Notes: generated from the sequence alone by a model not told the origin. 55,761 nucleotides of DNA from Xanthomonas euvesicatoria pv. euvesicatoria (GCF_020880415.1 NZ_JAJIUJ010000018.1:1-55761); one strand, 5' to 3'; shown: positions 1-11,868, counted from the stretch's first letter. Numbers and translations: made by a program.

Positions 1-13
1 ATCACACGCTCTA
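1..13. repeat. Terminal end of a MITE-like repeat
   Basis: The first 13 bases (ATCACACGCTCTA) are identical to the right end of the inverted-repeat element at 22544-22715 (bases 22703-22715). The rest of this copy would lie outside the window. It ends in TA, ten bases before the lpxL start codon. Thirteen bases alone could be chance, but the position at the TA end of the element supports a second copy. Confidence 0.5.
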
Positions 14-23
14 GAATTGACGC

Positions 24-944
24 ATGTCCGAGCCCGCCAACGTCGCCGTCCGCCCTTCCCTGCGCAACCCCAAGCACTGGCCGATGTATCTGGGCCTGGC
101 GGTGATGGTGGTGGCAGGGCGCCTGCCCTGGACGCTGCAACGTGCCGTGGGCCGCGGCGTGGGCTGGATTGCCATGCGCCTGGCGGGCACGCGTCGGCGC
201 GCGGCCGAGGTCAACCTGAAACTGTGTTTCCCCGAGCAGGACGATGCCTGGCGGGCGCGGCTGTTGCGCGACAGTTTCGACGCGCTCGGCGTGGGCCTGT
301 TCGAGTTCGCGCGCGCCTGGTGGGGCAGCATCGATGTCATTCGACCAGGCGTGAAGATCGAGGGCCTGGAGCATCTGCAGCAACTGCAACAGCAAAAACG
401 TGGCGTGTTGCTGGTGTCCGGCCACTTCATGACGCTGGAAATGTGCGGGCGCCTGCTATGCGACCACGTGCCGCTGGCCGGCATGTACCGCAGGCATCGC
501 AACCCGGTGTTCGAGTGGGCGGTCAAGCGTGGGCGCTTGCGCTATGCCACGCACATGTTCGCCAACGAGGACCTGCGCGCCACCATCAAGCATCTCAAGC
601 GCGGTGGTTTTCTGTGGTATGCGCCGGATCAGGACATGCGCGGCAAGGACACCGTGTTCGTGCCGTTCTTCGGACATCCGGCCTCCACCATTACCGCCAC
701 GCATCAGCTGGCACGGTTGACCGGCTGCGCGGTCGTGCCGTACTTCCATCGTCGCGAAGGTGGCCGTTACATCCTCAAGATCGCACCGCCATTGGCCGAC
801 ATTCCGTCCGATGACGTCATCGCCGATACCACGCAGGTCAATGCCGCCATCGAAGACATGGTGCGCGAAGCGCCGGACCAATACCTGTGGATCCATCGGC
901 GCTTCAAGCGCCAACCGGGTGGACGTAGCGATTTCTATCGCTGA
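24..944 (+). CDS. lpxL: Lipid A biosynthesis acyltransferase (LpxL/HtrB family)
   Basis: Predicted inner-membrane enzyme that adds a secondary acyl chain to Kdo-lipid A late in lipopolysaccharide synthesis. The 306 aa match the family's usual length. A hydrophobic segment at about residues 20-35 would anchor it. The acyltransferase signature HX4E is seen at H134-E139 (SGHFMTLE), followed by conserved blocks such as YRRHRNP and the WYAPDQD region. The C-terminus RRFKRQPGG resembles the usual WxHRRFK ending. The ATG lies 24 bases into the window and directly abuts the repeat end at 1-13, so its promoter is probably upstream of the window. Family assignment is firm; LpxL rather than LpxM/LpxP is inferred. 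Confidence 0.9.
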   Translation: MSEPANVAVRPSLRNPKHWPMYLGLAVMVVAGRLPWTLQRAVGRGVGWIAMRLAGTRRRAAEVNLKLCFPEQDDAWRARLLRDSFDALGVGLFEFARAWWGSIDVIRPGVKIEGLEHLQQLQQQKRGVLLVSGHFMTLEMCGRLLCDHVPLAGMYRRHRNPVFEWAVKRGRLRYATHMFANEDLRATIKHLKRGGFLWYAPDQDMRGKDTVFVPFFGHPASTITATHQLARLTGCAVVPYFHRREGGRYILKIAPPLADIPSDDVIADTTQVNAAIEDMVREAPDQYLWIHRRFKRQPGGRSDFYR

Positions 945-1036
945 CGCCTGCTCGGCGAACGCCTGCAACGCATGTGTGGGCGTTGCCGCCGCAGCTCGTA
1001 AAAGGGAGGAAGTGCCGATCAACCGCGTGCACCGCG

Positions 1037-2368
1037 CTACTGCGGCGCGCGGTCCGCATCGTCGTTGAGCAAGGCGCCGGCATACAGCCCGGCCAGCATC
1101 AGGCTCAGCCCGCCCCAGAAGCTGGAATAGAACGCCAGATGGGTGTTGAACGGAAATACCGTGGCCACCAACGCAATCATCGCCGGCCGCGCCTGCTCGC
1201 GTGCCACCACGCTTGAGTAGCGCCACGCACGCCATGCCTGCGCCGCGCCAGCCAGCCACAGAAGCAAGCCGATCACGCCGGTTTCGGCCAGGATCTCGAG
1301 CACGATCTGATGCGCATGAAAGGCCGGCCCGCCGCCCCAGGCCGGCGCTTGGCCAGGTGCCGGATTGCAGGCCGGATAGGCCTGCCGGAACCCGCGCACG
1401 CCTACGCCGTTGAGCGGATGCGCGCGGATCATGCACAGCGACGCCCCCCAGATCTGGGCACGCCCGGACAAGGCCTGGTCCACGCCCTGTTCGCCATTGC
1501 CGAACGCCAGCGTAGTGCGCTGGATGCGCTCGCGCGCCTGTGGCGCCACCGCCACCACCGCCACGGCCAACAGTGCGCCGACCACCGCCGCGGCCAGCAA
1601 ACGACGTCCGCCCAGCAGCTGCCAACCGGACAGCAGCATGATCACGCCATAGGTGATCCACGACGCGCGCGAGCCGGCCAAGACCAACACAATGCCGACC
1701 GCCGCCGCGCCGACAAGCCAGGCCAAGACATGACGCCGCCCCAACGCCAGCAACAGGAACGGCGACAGGCTGGCCAGGGTCTGCCCGAATTTCAGATTGC
1801 AGGGGCCCAGCACGCCGCTCAACCGGTCCACCAGCGCCAGTTCCTGGGCCGTGCACAGGCCATGGCCGCTGATCAACTGCTTGATCTGATCGATGCCAAA
1901 AAACAACGGGCTGGTGCCGAAGGCGGCCTGCAGCAACGCGTCCAGCGTCCACACCCCACCGATGACCGCCAGCCCGGTAAAGGTGCGACCCCGACGCTGT
2001 GCATTGGCCACGGCGATGGCGCATAACCACATGAACGGCAGGTAGCGCAGATCGGTGGCCGACTTGCGTAGTGCGCGGCCGGCATCCATCGCGTCGAACG
2101 CCGACAGCATCTGCGGCAACCAGTACGCCAGGAACAACACGCTGGTCAGTGCCCAGGCTGCGCCGCTGAGCAGGCGCGTGCCGCCGCGAAAGCGCGCATG
2201 CAACAGGCGGTACGCCGCGAACAACGCGCCCAACGACAACACCGTTTCGGCCAGGCCGGGCGTAGGCCATAGCGCCACGAACACGATCACCCACAGCGGC
2301 GCCCAGCGGCCGGCATCGGGCGTCAACACGGGCGCCCGCGGGAGGGCCTCAGCGGCGGAGTTCGTCAT
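1037..2368 (-). CDS. O-antigen ligase/polymerase family membrane protein
   Basis: Polytopic membrane protein of 443 aa with about ten or more hydrophobic segments and a large periplasmic loop in the C-terminal half. The stretch with GRAQIWGASLCMIRAHPLNGVG followed by HAHQIVLEILAETGVIG is typical of the Wzy_C/O-antigen ligase domain, in which an Arg and a conserved His in the periplasmic loop are needed for glycan transfer. It probably joins O-antigen to the lipid A core (WaaL) or polymerises O-units (Wzy); sequence alone does not separate these. Its start overlaps the 3' end of the glycosyltransferase gene upstream by 20 bases, so the two are likely cotranscribed and coupled. Confidence 0.8.
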   Translation of the reverse strand: MTNSAAEALPRAPVLTPDAGRWAPLWVIVFVALWPTPGLAETVLSLGALFAAYRLLHARFRGGTRLLSGAAWALTSVLFLAYWLPQMLSAFDAMDAGRALRKSATDLRYLPFMWLCAIAVANAQRRGRTFTGLAVIGGVWTLDALLQAAFGTSPLFFGIDQIKQLISGHGLCTAQELALVDRLSGVLGPCNLKFGQTLASLSPFLLLALGRRHVLAWLVGAAAVGIVLVLAGSRASWITYGVIMLLSGWQLLGGRRLLAAAVVGALLAVAVVAVAPQARERIQRTTLAFGNGEQGVDQALSGRAQIWGASLCMIRAHPLNGVGVRGFRQAYPACNPAPGQAPAWGGGPAFHAHQIVLEILAETGVIGLLLWLAGAAQAWRAWRYSSVVAREQARPAMIALVATVFPFNTHLAFYSSFWGGLSLMLAGLYAGALLNDDADRAPQ

Positions 2369-3461
2369 AGACCTTCAGGGTGGCCGTTTGCATGGCCTGC
2401 AACGTGTAGGGGATCACGGCCGGCGCTGCCGGGGCGTGCTGCAGCAACTGCAGCGCCTGCGTGCATAAGGCCCGGGCATCGAAAGCGGCGACCGCACCAC
2501 CGGGCTGTAACTCGGCCAGCAATTCGCCAACGCCGCCGTGTGCCCAGCCCAGCACCGGACGGCCGACCGACAGCGCCTCCACCACGGTGCGGCCGAAGGC
2601 TTCCGGCTTGCGCGAAAGCTGCAGCACCAGATCGCTGGCCGCATAGGCCTCGGCGATGCGGGCAGTGGGCTCGGTCAAGGCGATTGCCTCGGCAACGCCC
2701 AGCCTCGACGCTTCTGTCTCCAGCTCCCGCACGTACGCCTCGCGCCCGGGCTCGCGTGCGCCGGGCAACCACAAAAAGGCCGGCATGCCGGCTGCACGGA
2801 TGTCGGCGAGCAGCTGCAGGCCATCGGCATGCCCCTTCAGGCGCGTGCCGCGGCCCGGCAGCAATAGCAGCGGTGCATCGGCCGGCAGAGCGGGCAGCAG
2901 CGTCTGCGCCCATGCACGGGCACTGCGGTCCGGCTGCAGCCGGCGCGGGAACTGCGCGATATCCACCCCACGCGGAATGGTGCGCAGCCGCGCCGGATCG
3001 GTCTGCGGGTAATGCGTGCACACGTATTCGCGCACCGTCTTGGACACGCAGATCACGCGCTCGCCGTAGGTCATCACTGCGCTGTAGCGGCTGGGCGAAT
3101 TGAGTCCGTGCACGGTGGTCACCAGGCGCGGCCGCGTCGCCTCGGGCATGCCGCGCAGCGCGTACCAACCCAGCCAGGCCGGCAGCCGCGAACGTGCATG
3201 CACGATGTCGGCCCCGAGTTCGGCGAACAAGCGACGCAAGCCGATCACATGCCGCAGCGTCAGCAACGATTTGCGGCCGATCTCCAGGGTGAGATGCTCG
3301 CCGCCCACATCCAACAGCGGCTGCACCAGGCGTCCGCCGGCCGACACGACGACGGCGCGATGACCGGCGCGCACCAGCGCGGCAGCGATTTCCAGGGTGG
3401 AGCGCTCGACGCCGCCGGACTGCAATGCCGGCAGCAGTTGCACCACGGTCAGGCGGTGCAT
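2349..3461 (-). CDS. Glycosyltransferase family 4 protein (LPS/polysaccharide assembly)
   Basis: Cytoplasmic GT-B fold enzyme of 370 aa. The N-terminus (LLPALQSGGVERSTLEIAAAL) is the usual GT4 acceptor-side motif, followed by DIVHARSR and an IPRGVD block. The nucleotide-sugar side contains LLLLPGRGTRLKG and the E-x7-E region KPEAFGRTVVEALSVGRPV. It likely transfers a hexose from a nucleotide sugar to the LPS core. The donor and acceptor cannot be read from sequence. It sits between a short zinc-finger gene 10 bases upstream and the O-antigen ligase-like gene it overlaps, so all three probably form one operon. Confidence 0.88.
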   Translation of the reverse strand: MHRLTVVQLLPALQSGGVERSTLEIAAALVRAGHRAVVVSAGGRLVQPLLDVGGEHLTLEIGRKSLLTLRHVIGLRRLFAELGADIVHARSRLPAWLGWYALRGMPEATRPRLVTTVHGLNSPSRYSAVMTYGERVICVSKTVREYVCTHYPQTDPARLRTIPRGVDIAQFPRRLQPDRSARAWAQTLLPALPADAPLLLLPGRGTRLKGHADGLQLLADIRAAGMPAFLWLPGAREPGREAYVRELETEASRLGVAEAIALTEPTARIAEAYAASDLVLQLSRKPEAFGRTVVEALSVGRPVLGWAHGGVGELLAELQPGGAVAAFDARALCTQALQLLQHAPAAPAVIPYTLQAMQTATLKVYDELRR

Positions 3462-3471
3462 CCGGCCAGTA

Positions 3472-3669
3472 TCAGTCGGCGAGCACGAACAGCGCGCCGC
3501 AATACGGGCACTTGGCTTCGCCGTTGGGCTCGTCTTCGATCGGCAGGTACACGCGCGGATGCGAGTTCCACAGCGCCATCTGCGGCGTCGGGCAGCTCAG
3601 CGGCAGGTCGCCGCGGTGCACGGTGTAACGCTTTTCGGCATTGGCGGGCGCGGTGGCGGTCTGGCTCAT
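3472..3669 (-). CDS. CHCC-type zinc-finger domain protein
   Basis: Small protein of 65 aa beginning MSQTATAPANAEKR. It carries the pattern Cys...His...Cys-x2-Cys (LSCPTPQ, NSHPRV, AKCPYCG), which matches the CHCC zinc-finger family related to mitochondrial NDUFS6. The open frame extends further upstream, but the extension is low-complexity and unlike the family, so the internal ATG at 3669 was chosen. Its biological role in bacteria is not established. It ends 10 bases before the glycosyltransferase start and is probably the first gene of that operon. Confidence 0.82.
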   Translation of the reverse strand: MSQTATAPANAEKRYTVHRGDLPLSCPTPQMALWNSHPRVYLPIEDEPNGEAKCPYCGALFVLAD

Positions 3670-3982
3670 GGCGGTGCGATCGGAAGGCAAAGGCAGAGCG
3701 CGGATTCTAGCAGCCCGCGTGGTGATCGGCCCATCGACCGGGCGGTACAGGCCCGCGCGGGGGTGAGTTGCAAGAGTTGCCAATCCAATCGCCGAGGCCG
3801 CTATGGAATCGGCGATTCTGCAGCAGCCCCCCAATCGGCGGCGCGACAGCGCAACGACACCGCACCGCGCATGCCGCCTATCATCGGGAGCCGGCGTCTA
3901 TCCAACCGGCGACGTGAACCATACCGGGCGCAACATCGGCCCAGCGCACGTGCCGTTACGTGCCCCAAGGAGACACTGCCCC

Positions 3983-6900
3983 GTGACCTTGCCTGTTGTC
4001 CTGCTGCATAAGCGTGGTCTGCCGCGCACCATCGCCATTGCCCTGTTCTGTCTCGCTGCGCTGCCGGCGATGGCCGCCACGCACTTCGCAAGCGCGTTCG
4101 AGGACGGTGACCCCTCACCGATGCCGGTGACCGACACTGCCGTGCAGGTTGCCGTCGGCGCCGGCCCGGCAGCGCCGTACGCCGCCAAGCCAAATGCCGG
4201 CTACAGCGCAGCGCATGCGCTGCGTTACGCGAGCAACGGCGCAGGTGGGCGACGCGCGTTGTTCACCACCGATCTGCTGATCCAGACGCAGACCACGCTG
4301 TCGTGGATGGTCTTGCCGGAAAGTGTCGGCAACGACCATGTGGCATCCACGTATGTCTCGCTGGACCTGCTGCTGGACGACGGCACACATGTCTCTGCCA
4401 GCGCAGCGCGCGATCAACATGGCGTGGCATTGGGTGCGCAGGCGCAGGGCGATTCGAAGACGCTGTACCCGCAACAGTGGGCGCGCAAGCAGGTGCGGTT
4501 GGGAGATGTGCCCGGGCTGCGTGGGCGGCGTGTGCGTGCGATCGAACTGGACGTGGCGCCGCCTGCGGGCGCGCGCGCTGCCGGGTGGATCGACGATATC
4601 GCCATTGCCGAGGTGCCGCTGGCAACGCCGGCGCGGCCCTCGGATCGGGTGCTGACCACGCGCGGCACGCAATCCAATGGCACGTTTTCGCGCGGCAATA
4701 ATTTTCCTGCGACGGCCGTGCCGCACGGTTTCAACTTCTGGACGCCGGTCACCGATGCGGGAACGCTAACCTGGCTATACCGCTGGAACGAGCACAACGG
4801 TGCAGACAATCGCCCGCGTCTGCAGGCGCTGTCGCTGAGCCATCAACCGAGCCCGTGGATGGGCGACCGGCAGACGTTTCAGGTGATGCCCTCGCTCACT
4901 GCCGGCGTGCCGGATGCCGATCGCAGCAGGCGTGCACTGGGGTTTTCGCATGACGACGAACAGGCCCGCCCCTATCGCTACGCCGTGCAACTGGACAACG
5001 GCATCCATGCCGAGATCGCACCCACCGATCACGCTGCACTGTTTCGTTTTCGCTTCCCGGCGCGGGGCGATGCCAATCTGCTGTTCGACAACGTGGACGC
5101 GCGCGGCGGGCTAAAGCTGGATGCGGCGACCCAGACACTGTCCGGTTACACCGATGTGCGCAGCGGTTTGTCGACGGGCGCAACGCGCATGTACGTCTAT
5201 GCCAGCTTCGACAGGCCCTGGCACAGCAGCGGCCTGCTTGACACCGGCCGCCCGACCGGATGGATCAAGTTCGATGCCGGCAGCGCGCGACAGGTACAGA
5301 TGCGCATTGCCACTTCGCTGATGTCGGTGGATCAGGCAAAGCACAATGCAGAACTGGAAATTGCCGCAGACGCGAGCTTCGAGCAGGTCGCCGCGCGCGC
5401 GCAGGAGGCCTGGGATGCATTGCTGGGGCGCTTCGAAGTGCCCGATGCCACTGCCGACCAGACAACCACGCTGTATTCCAACCTGTACCGGTTGTACCTG
5501 TATCCGAACTCGGCGCATGAAAACGTGGGCACTGCGACTGCCCCGGATTGGCGCTACGCCAGCCAGAACAGCTGGTCGGACGACACTATCGACGGCAGCG
5601 CGGTGCGCAGCTTCGCACCGATCCGCGATGGCCGGGTGTACGTCAACAACGGGCTGTGGGATACGTTTCGCACGGCCTGGCCTGCGTATGCGCTATTTGC
5701 GCCCGATGATGCCGGCGCCCTGGTGCAGGGGTTTGTCGAACAATCCCGGGCGGGCGGCTGGATTGCGCGCTGGTCGTCGCCCGGTTATGCAGACCTGATG
5801 GTGGGTACCAGCTCGGATGTGGCGTTTGCTGATGCCTGGCGAAAAGGCGTGCAAGGCTTCGACCCGGCCGAGGCCTACGCCGCTGCACTGAAGAACGCCA
5901 CGGTCGTTGCGCCGGACCGGCATGTCGGGCGCAAGGGCATGGCGCGCTCGACCTTCCGCGGCTATACCGATACCGACACGCATGAAGGCATGTCGTGGTC
6001 GATGGAGGGCGCCCTCAACGACTTCGGCATTGCCAACATGGCCGAGGCGTTGTCCATCCAGGCCAACACTGCCGCAGCGCGCGAGCGCTATGCGACCGAA
6101 GCGCTGTATTTTCGCTACCGCGCAGCCGGGTATGCGGCGCTGTTCGACCCGGCGGTCGGCTTCTTCCAGGGGCGCAAACCCGACGGCACGTGGCGCGTGG
6201 ACGCGGCGCAGTACGATCCACGCGTGTGGGGCAACGATTACACCGAATCCAGCGGGTGGACGTTTGCATTCACCGCGCCACACGATGGCGAAGGCCTGGC
6301 TACGCTCTACGGTGGCCGCGCGGCACTGGCCGCCAAGCTGGACATGTTTTTCGCCACGCCCGAGACTGCCCAAGCGCAGTTTGCAGGCTCGTATGGCAAC
6401 ACCATTCACGAGATGACCGAAGCACGCGATGTGCGCATGGGCATGTACGCGCACAGCAACCAGACTGCGCACCACATTCCATGGATGTATTTGTATGCAG
6501 GGCAACCGTGGAAGACACAGCGCATTACGCGCGAAGTTCTGGCGCGCCTGTACTTGGGTAGCGAGATCGGCCAGGGTTACCCTGGCGACGAAGACAATGG
6601 CGAGATGTCGGCGTGGTATCTGTTCGCTGCGCTGGGGTTGTATCCGTTGCGGATGGGAGCGCCGGAGTATGTGATCGGCTCGCCGCTGTTCAAGCAGGCG
6701 CGCGTGCGCTTGCCGGGCGGCGGTACGCTGACGATCAATGCGCCGCAGAATTCGCCGGAAAATGTGTATGTGCAATCGCTCAGGCTCAACGGCAAGCCAT
6801 GGCGCAAGACCTGGTTGCCGCATGCGGCGATCGCCAAGGGTGCGACGCTGGACTTCGAGATGGGGCCCACGCCCTCGCGCTGGGGCAGCGCACCAGAGGA

Positions 6901-7345
6901 TGTGCCGCCGTCGTTGACCGCGCCAGGCAAGCGCCCTGCCCCGTTGCGTGACCTGCTGGGTGCCAGCGCACGCGTGACGCAGGCCGATGGTCGCGCGCTG
7001 ACGGCTTTGCATGACGACGATGCGGGCAGCGCGAGCGCGGTGTCGCCCGCCACGGTGCTGACGTTGAGCGGTCTTGATCGCGGTGAGGCCATGCTTTACA
7101 CCGTGACCAGCGGCGACGCTGCGATTGCGTCGGCCGCGTGGACGCTGGAAGCACGCACTGCAGGAGGCACGTGGCGCGTCGTCGATACGCGCCGCGAGGA
7201 GCGTTTTCAATGGCCGCTTCAAACGCGCCCGTTCCGGATCGCGACGCCCGGTTCGTATGCGGAGTATCGGCTGCATTGGACCGCGCCCGCGCGTGCACAG
7301 GTGGCGGAGATAGAGTTACTGGGTGCGGTGCCGGATGGGCGCTGA
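3983..7345 (+). CDS. Secreted GH92 alpha-mannosidase
   Basis: Glycoside hydrolase family 92 enzyme, a calcium-dependent exo-alpha-mannosidase family that trims mannose from glycans such as plant N-glycans. With a GTG start at 3983 the product is 1120 aa. This start is preceded by AAGGAG at 3967-3972 and gives a signal peptide ending near ALPAMA; the frame reads upstream to 3803, but that part has no signal-peptide character. Family hallmarks are the HHIPWMY segment (about residue 830) and the GDEDNGEMSAWY motif (about 868-879), which carries the carboxylates of the active site. It has roughly 190 extra N-terminal residues (a beta-sandwich-like region) and about 150 extra C-terminal residues compared with a minimal GH92 protein. 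No other N-glycan gene is adjacent, so its exact substrate is unknown. Confidence 0.9.
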   Translation: MTLPVVLLHKRGLPRTIAIALFCLAALPAMAATHFASAFEDGDPSPMPVTDTAVQVAVGAGPAAPYAAKPNAGYSAAHALRYASNGAGGRRALFTTDLLIQTQTTLSWMVLPESVGNDHVASTYVSLDLLLDDGTHVSASAARDQHGVALGAQAQGDSKTLYPQQWARKQVRLGDVPGLRGRRVRAIELDVAPPAGARAAGWIDDIAIAEVPLATPARPSDRVLTTRGTQSNGTFSRGNNFPATAVPHGFNFWTPVTDAGTLTWLYRWNEHNGADNRPRLQALSLSHQPSPWMGDRQTFQVMPSLTAGVPDADRSRRALGFSHDDEQARPYRYAVQLDNGIHAEIAPTDHAALFRFRFPARGDANLLFDNVDARGGLKLDAATQTLSGYTDVRSGLSTGATRMYVYASFDRPWHSSGLLDTGRPTGWIKFDAGSARQVQMRIATSLMSVDQAKHNAELEIAADASFEQVAARAQEAWDALLGRFEVPDATADQTTTLYSNLYRLYLYPNSAHENVGTATAPDWRYASQNSWSDDTIDGSAVRSFAPIRDGRVYVNNGLWDTFRTAWPAYALFAPDDAGALVQGFVEQSRAGGWIARWSSPGYADLMVGTSSDVAFADAWRKGVQGFDPAEAYAAALKNATVVAPDRHVGRKGMARSTFRGYTDTDTHEGMSWSMEGALNDFGIANMAEALSIQANTAAARERYATEALYFRYRAAGYAALFDPAVGFFQGRKPDGTWRVDAAQYDPRVWGNDYTESSGWTFAFTAPHDGEGLATLYGGRAALAAKLDMFFATPETAQAQFAGSYGNTIHEMTEARDVRMGMYAHSNQTAHHIPWMYLYAGQPWKTQRITREVLARLYLGSEIGQGYPGDEDNGEMSAWYLFAALGLYPLRMGAPEYVIGSPLFKQARVRLPGGGTLTINAPQNSPENVYVQSLRLNGKPWRKTWLPHAAIAKGATLDFEMGPTPSRWGSAPEDVPPSLTAPGKRPAPLRDLLGASARVTQADGRALTALHDDDAGSASAVSPATVLTLSGLDRGEAMLYTVTSGDAAIASAAWTLEARTAGGTWRVVDTRREERFQWPLQTRPFRIATPGSYAEYRLHWTAPARAQVAEIELLGAVPDGR

Positions 7346-7474
7346 GGACTGAGGTTTTGGGCGTGATCGCTGGGATGATGACGACCCGCGACGCCTGCTG
7401 TTTGCGTCGCTCGTCAACGTTTTGGATGGTCGACGCTGAGTCGCTGCCAAGGGTAGGCCGTACCCTCACCGCAA

Positions 7475-7497
7475 CCCCTCTCCCGCGGGGAGAGGGG
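7475..7497. repeat. Palindromic intergenic repeat, CCCCTCTCCC hairpin
   Basis: A 10-bp perfect stem (7475-7484 with 7488-7497) around a GCG loop. A related hairpin with the same CTCCCGC...GGGAGA core occurs at 31033-31056, so this is a dispersed element rather than a one-off terminator. It may still end transcription from either side. Confidence 0.65.
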
Positions 7498-7528
7498 CTT
7501 GTGGGTTATTGCTGCAGACTGGGGACTA

Positions 7529-7573
7529 AGAGCAGCTAACAAAACTACTGCGCTACGTTTTGTTAGCCGCTCT
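7529..7573. repeat. 45-bp intergenic palindrome
   Basis: Inner arms GCTAACAAAAC (7535-7545) and GTTTTGTTAGC (7557-7567) pair perfectly around an 11-base loop. Outer arms AGAGC and GCTCT extend the stem after one mismatch. A diverged partial copy is seen near 21744-21780. It could act as a bidirectional terminator between convergent genes. Confidence 0.7.
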
Positions 7574-7705
7574 AAGTGCCTGGGCGCCTTGCACCCTATC
7601 GAGGAAGACACTTATCGGCCGTTGTCTTGCCGGCCGAGCGCTTGCTGCTTCAAATCAAGCAGCACTCGGCCAAGTCTTGGACCTGGCAAGTCTGAACATC
7701 TCGAG

Positions 7706-10015
<2,310 letters not shown>

Positions 10016-10158
10016 CGGTGGTGTGGTTCTCGAAGGCGCAGGAGGCTGAATTCTACCCTCCTGCCTGAACAAGGGCCTGTCGCGCAGCTGTCAGCGCGGC
10101 AGGGAAATCACGGGTGCGGCGTGACGCGCAGCGCAGCCGGCGTGGAGGCCAAACAAGA

Positions 10159-10203
10159 ACGGCCCTGCATCCCGTCGCTAACACCGACGGAAGACAGGGC
10201 CGT
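10159..10203 (-). terminator. Intrinsic terminator downstream of dctA
   Basis: Long stem-loop: ACGGCCCTG (10159-10167) pairs with CAGGGCCGT (10195-10203), with an inner CCGTCG/CGACGG stem. Read on the minus strand it is followed by a T-rich stretch (TTCTTGTTT). It lies just after the dctA stop and before maeB. Confidence 0.65.
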
Positions 10204-10211
10204 AGGAAGCA

Positions 10212-11585
10212 TCAACGCAGGCTGGCAGGTGCCACGCCGGGTTGGCCGACCGGGGCCAGCAGCGGCGGTTCGCCGCCGTCCAGCACCAGCTTGAGCCGGT
10301 CGCGGTCCAGGGCGTTTTCCCAGCGCGAGACCACCACGGTGGCGACCGCGTTGCCGATGAAGTTGGTCAGCGAGCGGCATTCGCTCATGAAACGGTCCAC
10401 GCCCAGGATCAGCGCCATGCCGGCCACCGGCACTTCAGGCACCACGGCCAGCGTGGCGGCCAGGGTGATGAAGCCGGCACCGGTGACGCCGGCCGCTCCC
10501 TTGGAGCTGAGCATCGCCACGGCCAGCAATGCGATCTGGTGGCCCAGGGTCAGTTCGGTATTGGTGGCCTGGGCGATGAACAGCGCCGCCAGCGTCATGT
10601 AGATGTTGGTGCCGTCCAGATTGAACGAGTACCCGGTTGGCACCACCAGGCCCACCACCGACTTCTCGCAACCGGCCTTTTCCATCTTCTCCATCAGCGA
10701 CGGCAACGCCGACTCCGACGAGGACGTGCCCAGCACCAGCAGCAGCTCGGCCTTCAGGTAGCGGATCAGCTTGAGGACCGAAAACCCGCACAGCCGGCTC
10801 ACCAGCCCCAGGATCACCAGCACGAACAGCAGGGATGTCAGATAAAACGAACCCACCAGCCAGGCCAGGTTGACCAGCGACTCCACGCCGTACTTGCCGA
10901 TGGTGAAGGCGATGGCGCCAAAGGCACCGATGGGGGCGGCACGCATCAGGATGTGCACCAGCTTGAACACCGGGGCGATCAGCGCTTCCAGCAGGTTCAG
11001 CACCGGCTTGCCGCGCTCGCCCACCAGCGCCAGCGACACGCCGAACAGCACCGCCACGAACAGCACCTGCAGGATGTTCGGCCCGGTCAGCTTGCCGTTG
11101 ACGACCTGATCGCCGGTGAACGCGCCGATCAGCGAGTTGGGGATGATGTCCATCAGGAAGCCGACCAGGGTCAGGTCATGCGACTTCTCGACGTAGCTCT
11201 TGACCGCACTCTGGTCCAGATCGGCCGGATTGATGTTCATGCCGGCGCCGGGCTGCACCACATGGGCGACCACCAGACCGACCACCAGGGCCAAGGTGGA
11301 AAAGAACAGGAAGTAGGCCATCGCCTTGCCGAACACCCGGCCCACCGTCTTGAGATGGGTCATGCCGGCGATGCCGGTGACGATGGTCAGGAAGATCACC
11401 GGGGCGATGATCATCTTCACCAGCTTGATGAACGCGTCGCCCAGCGGCTTGAGGCTTTCGGCGAAGGCGGGCTCGAAATGGCCCAGCAGGGCACCGAGAA
11501 CGATCGCCACCACCACCTGAAAATACAGTTGGCGATAGAAGGGGACGGATGCCGGCAGGGGGCCGGCAGGCTTGCTGATGTGCAT
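10212..11585 (-). CDS. dctA: C4-dicarboxylate/cation symporter DctA
   Basis: Inner-membrane carrier of the DAACS family importing succinate, fumarate and malate. The 457 aa give about eight transmembrane segments plus re-entrant loops. Visible hallmarks are the serine-rich [13 protein letters not shown] loop, the [15 protein letters not shown] segment and the helix with [18 protein letters not shown]. The start MHISKPAG at 11585 has a purine-rich CGGAG element upstream on its strand. It is divergent from a porin gene across a 283-bp region and sits beside maeB and a DctB-type sensor kinase, which together make dicarboxylate uptake the likely role. Confidence 0.95.
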   Translation of the reverse strand: MHISKPAGPLPASVPFYRQLYFQVVVAIVLGALLGHFEPAFAESLKPLGDAFIKLVKMIIAPVIFLTIVTGIAGMTHLKTVGRVFGKAMAYFLFFSTLALVVGLVVAHVVQPGAGMNINPADLDQSAVKSYVEKSHDLTLVGFLMDIIPNSLIGAFTGDQVVNGKLTGPNILQVLFVAVLFGVSLALVGERGKPVLNLLEALIAPVFKLVHILMRAAPIGAFGAIAFTIGKYGVESLVNLAWLVGSFYLTSLLFVLVILGLVSRLCGFSVLKLIRYLKAELLLVLGTSSSESALPSLMEKMEKAGCEKSVVGLVVPTGYSFNLDGTNIYMTLAALFIAQATNTELTLGHQIALLAVAMLSSKGAAGVTGAGFITLAATLAVVPEVPVAGMALILGVDRFMSECRSLTNFIGNAVATVVVSRWENALDRDRLKLVLDGGEPPLLAPVGQPGVAPASLR

Positions 11586-11868
11586 GACACCACTCCGAGA
11601 GACGAGAGAGGGTGCCGAGCAGGCACCCGTTGCACGCATTCTGGCCGCACGTCACAGCCCCGGCCGATAGCCCATTGGTACTACCCCATGTCCAGCGGCT
11701 GAACGTGGGCTTACACTTCAGCCGCGCCGCCGCCGGCCGTTAATTCCGTTTAACGCAGACACCGTTTCTGTGCTGCCGTCGTCCGGACCCTGCGCGCTTG
11801 CTGAAGACATTCATTGCGATCGCCATGGCAGGACGCCCGGCCCCTTTTCATTGCCGAAGACCATACCT
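11586..11868. promoter_or_regulatory. Divergent promoter region of dctA and porin, with a GGTAcTACC dyad
   Basis: This 283-bp region must contain the promoters of both dctA (-) and the porin (+). A short perfect dyad GGTA-C-TACC lies at 11677-11685, about 92 bp upstream of the dctA start codon. It could be an operator for a local regulator such as the LuxR-type protein encoded at 21865-22503. No sigma-54 -24/-12 promoter was recognised by eye. The dyad is short, so its function is only a suggestion. Confidence 0.4.

Larger units (their letters stand above)
7346..7705. other. 360-bp intergenic region made largely of palindromic repeats
   Basis: Lies between two convergent genes (GH92 mannosidase and maeB). 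It holds a CCCCTCTCCC/GGGAGAGGGG hairpin at 7475-7497 and a 45-bp palindrome at 7529-7573, listed separately. No credible coding sequence is seen. Confidence 0.7.

Noticed and set aside
5693..7276. 527-aa open frame opposite the GH92 gene
   Set aside because: Biased composition and no family features; it is the mirror of a clear GH92 coding region.
10242..11702. 486-aa open frame opposite dctA
   Set aside because: Extremely His/Gln/Asp-rich, typical of the antisense of a membrane-protein gene.
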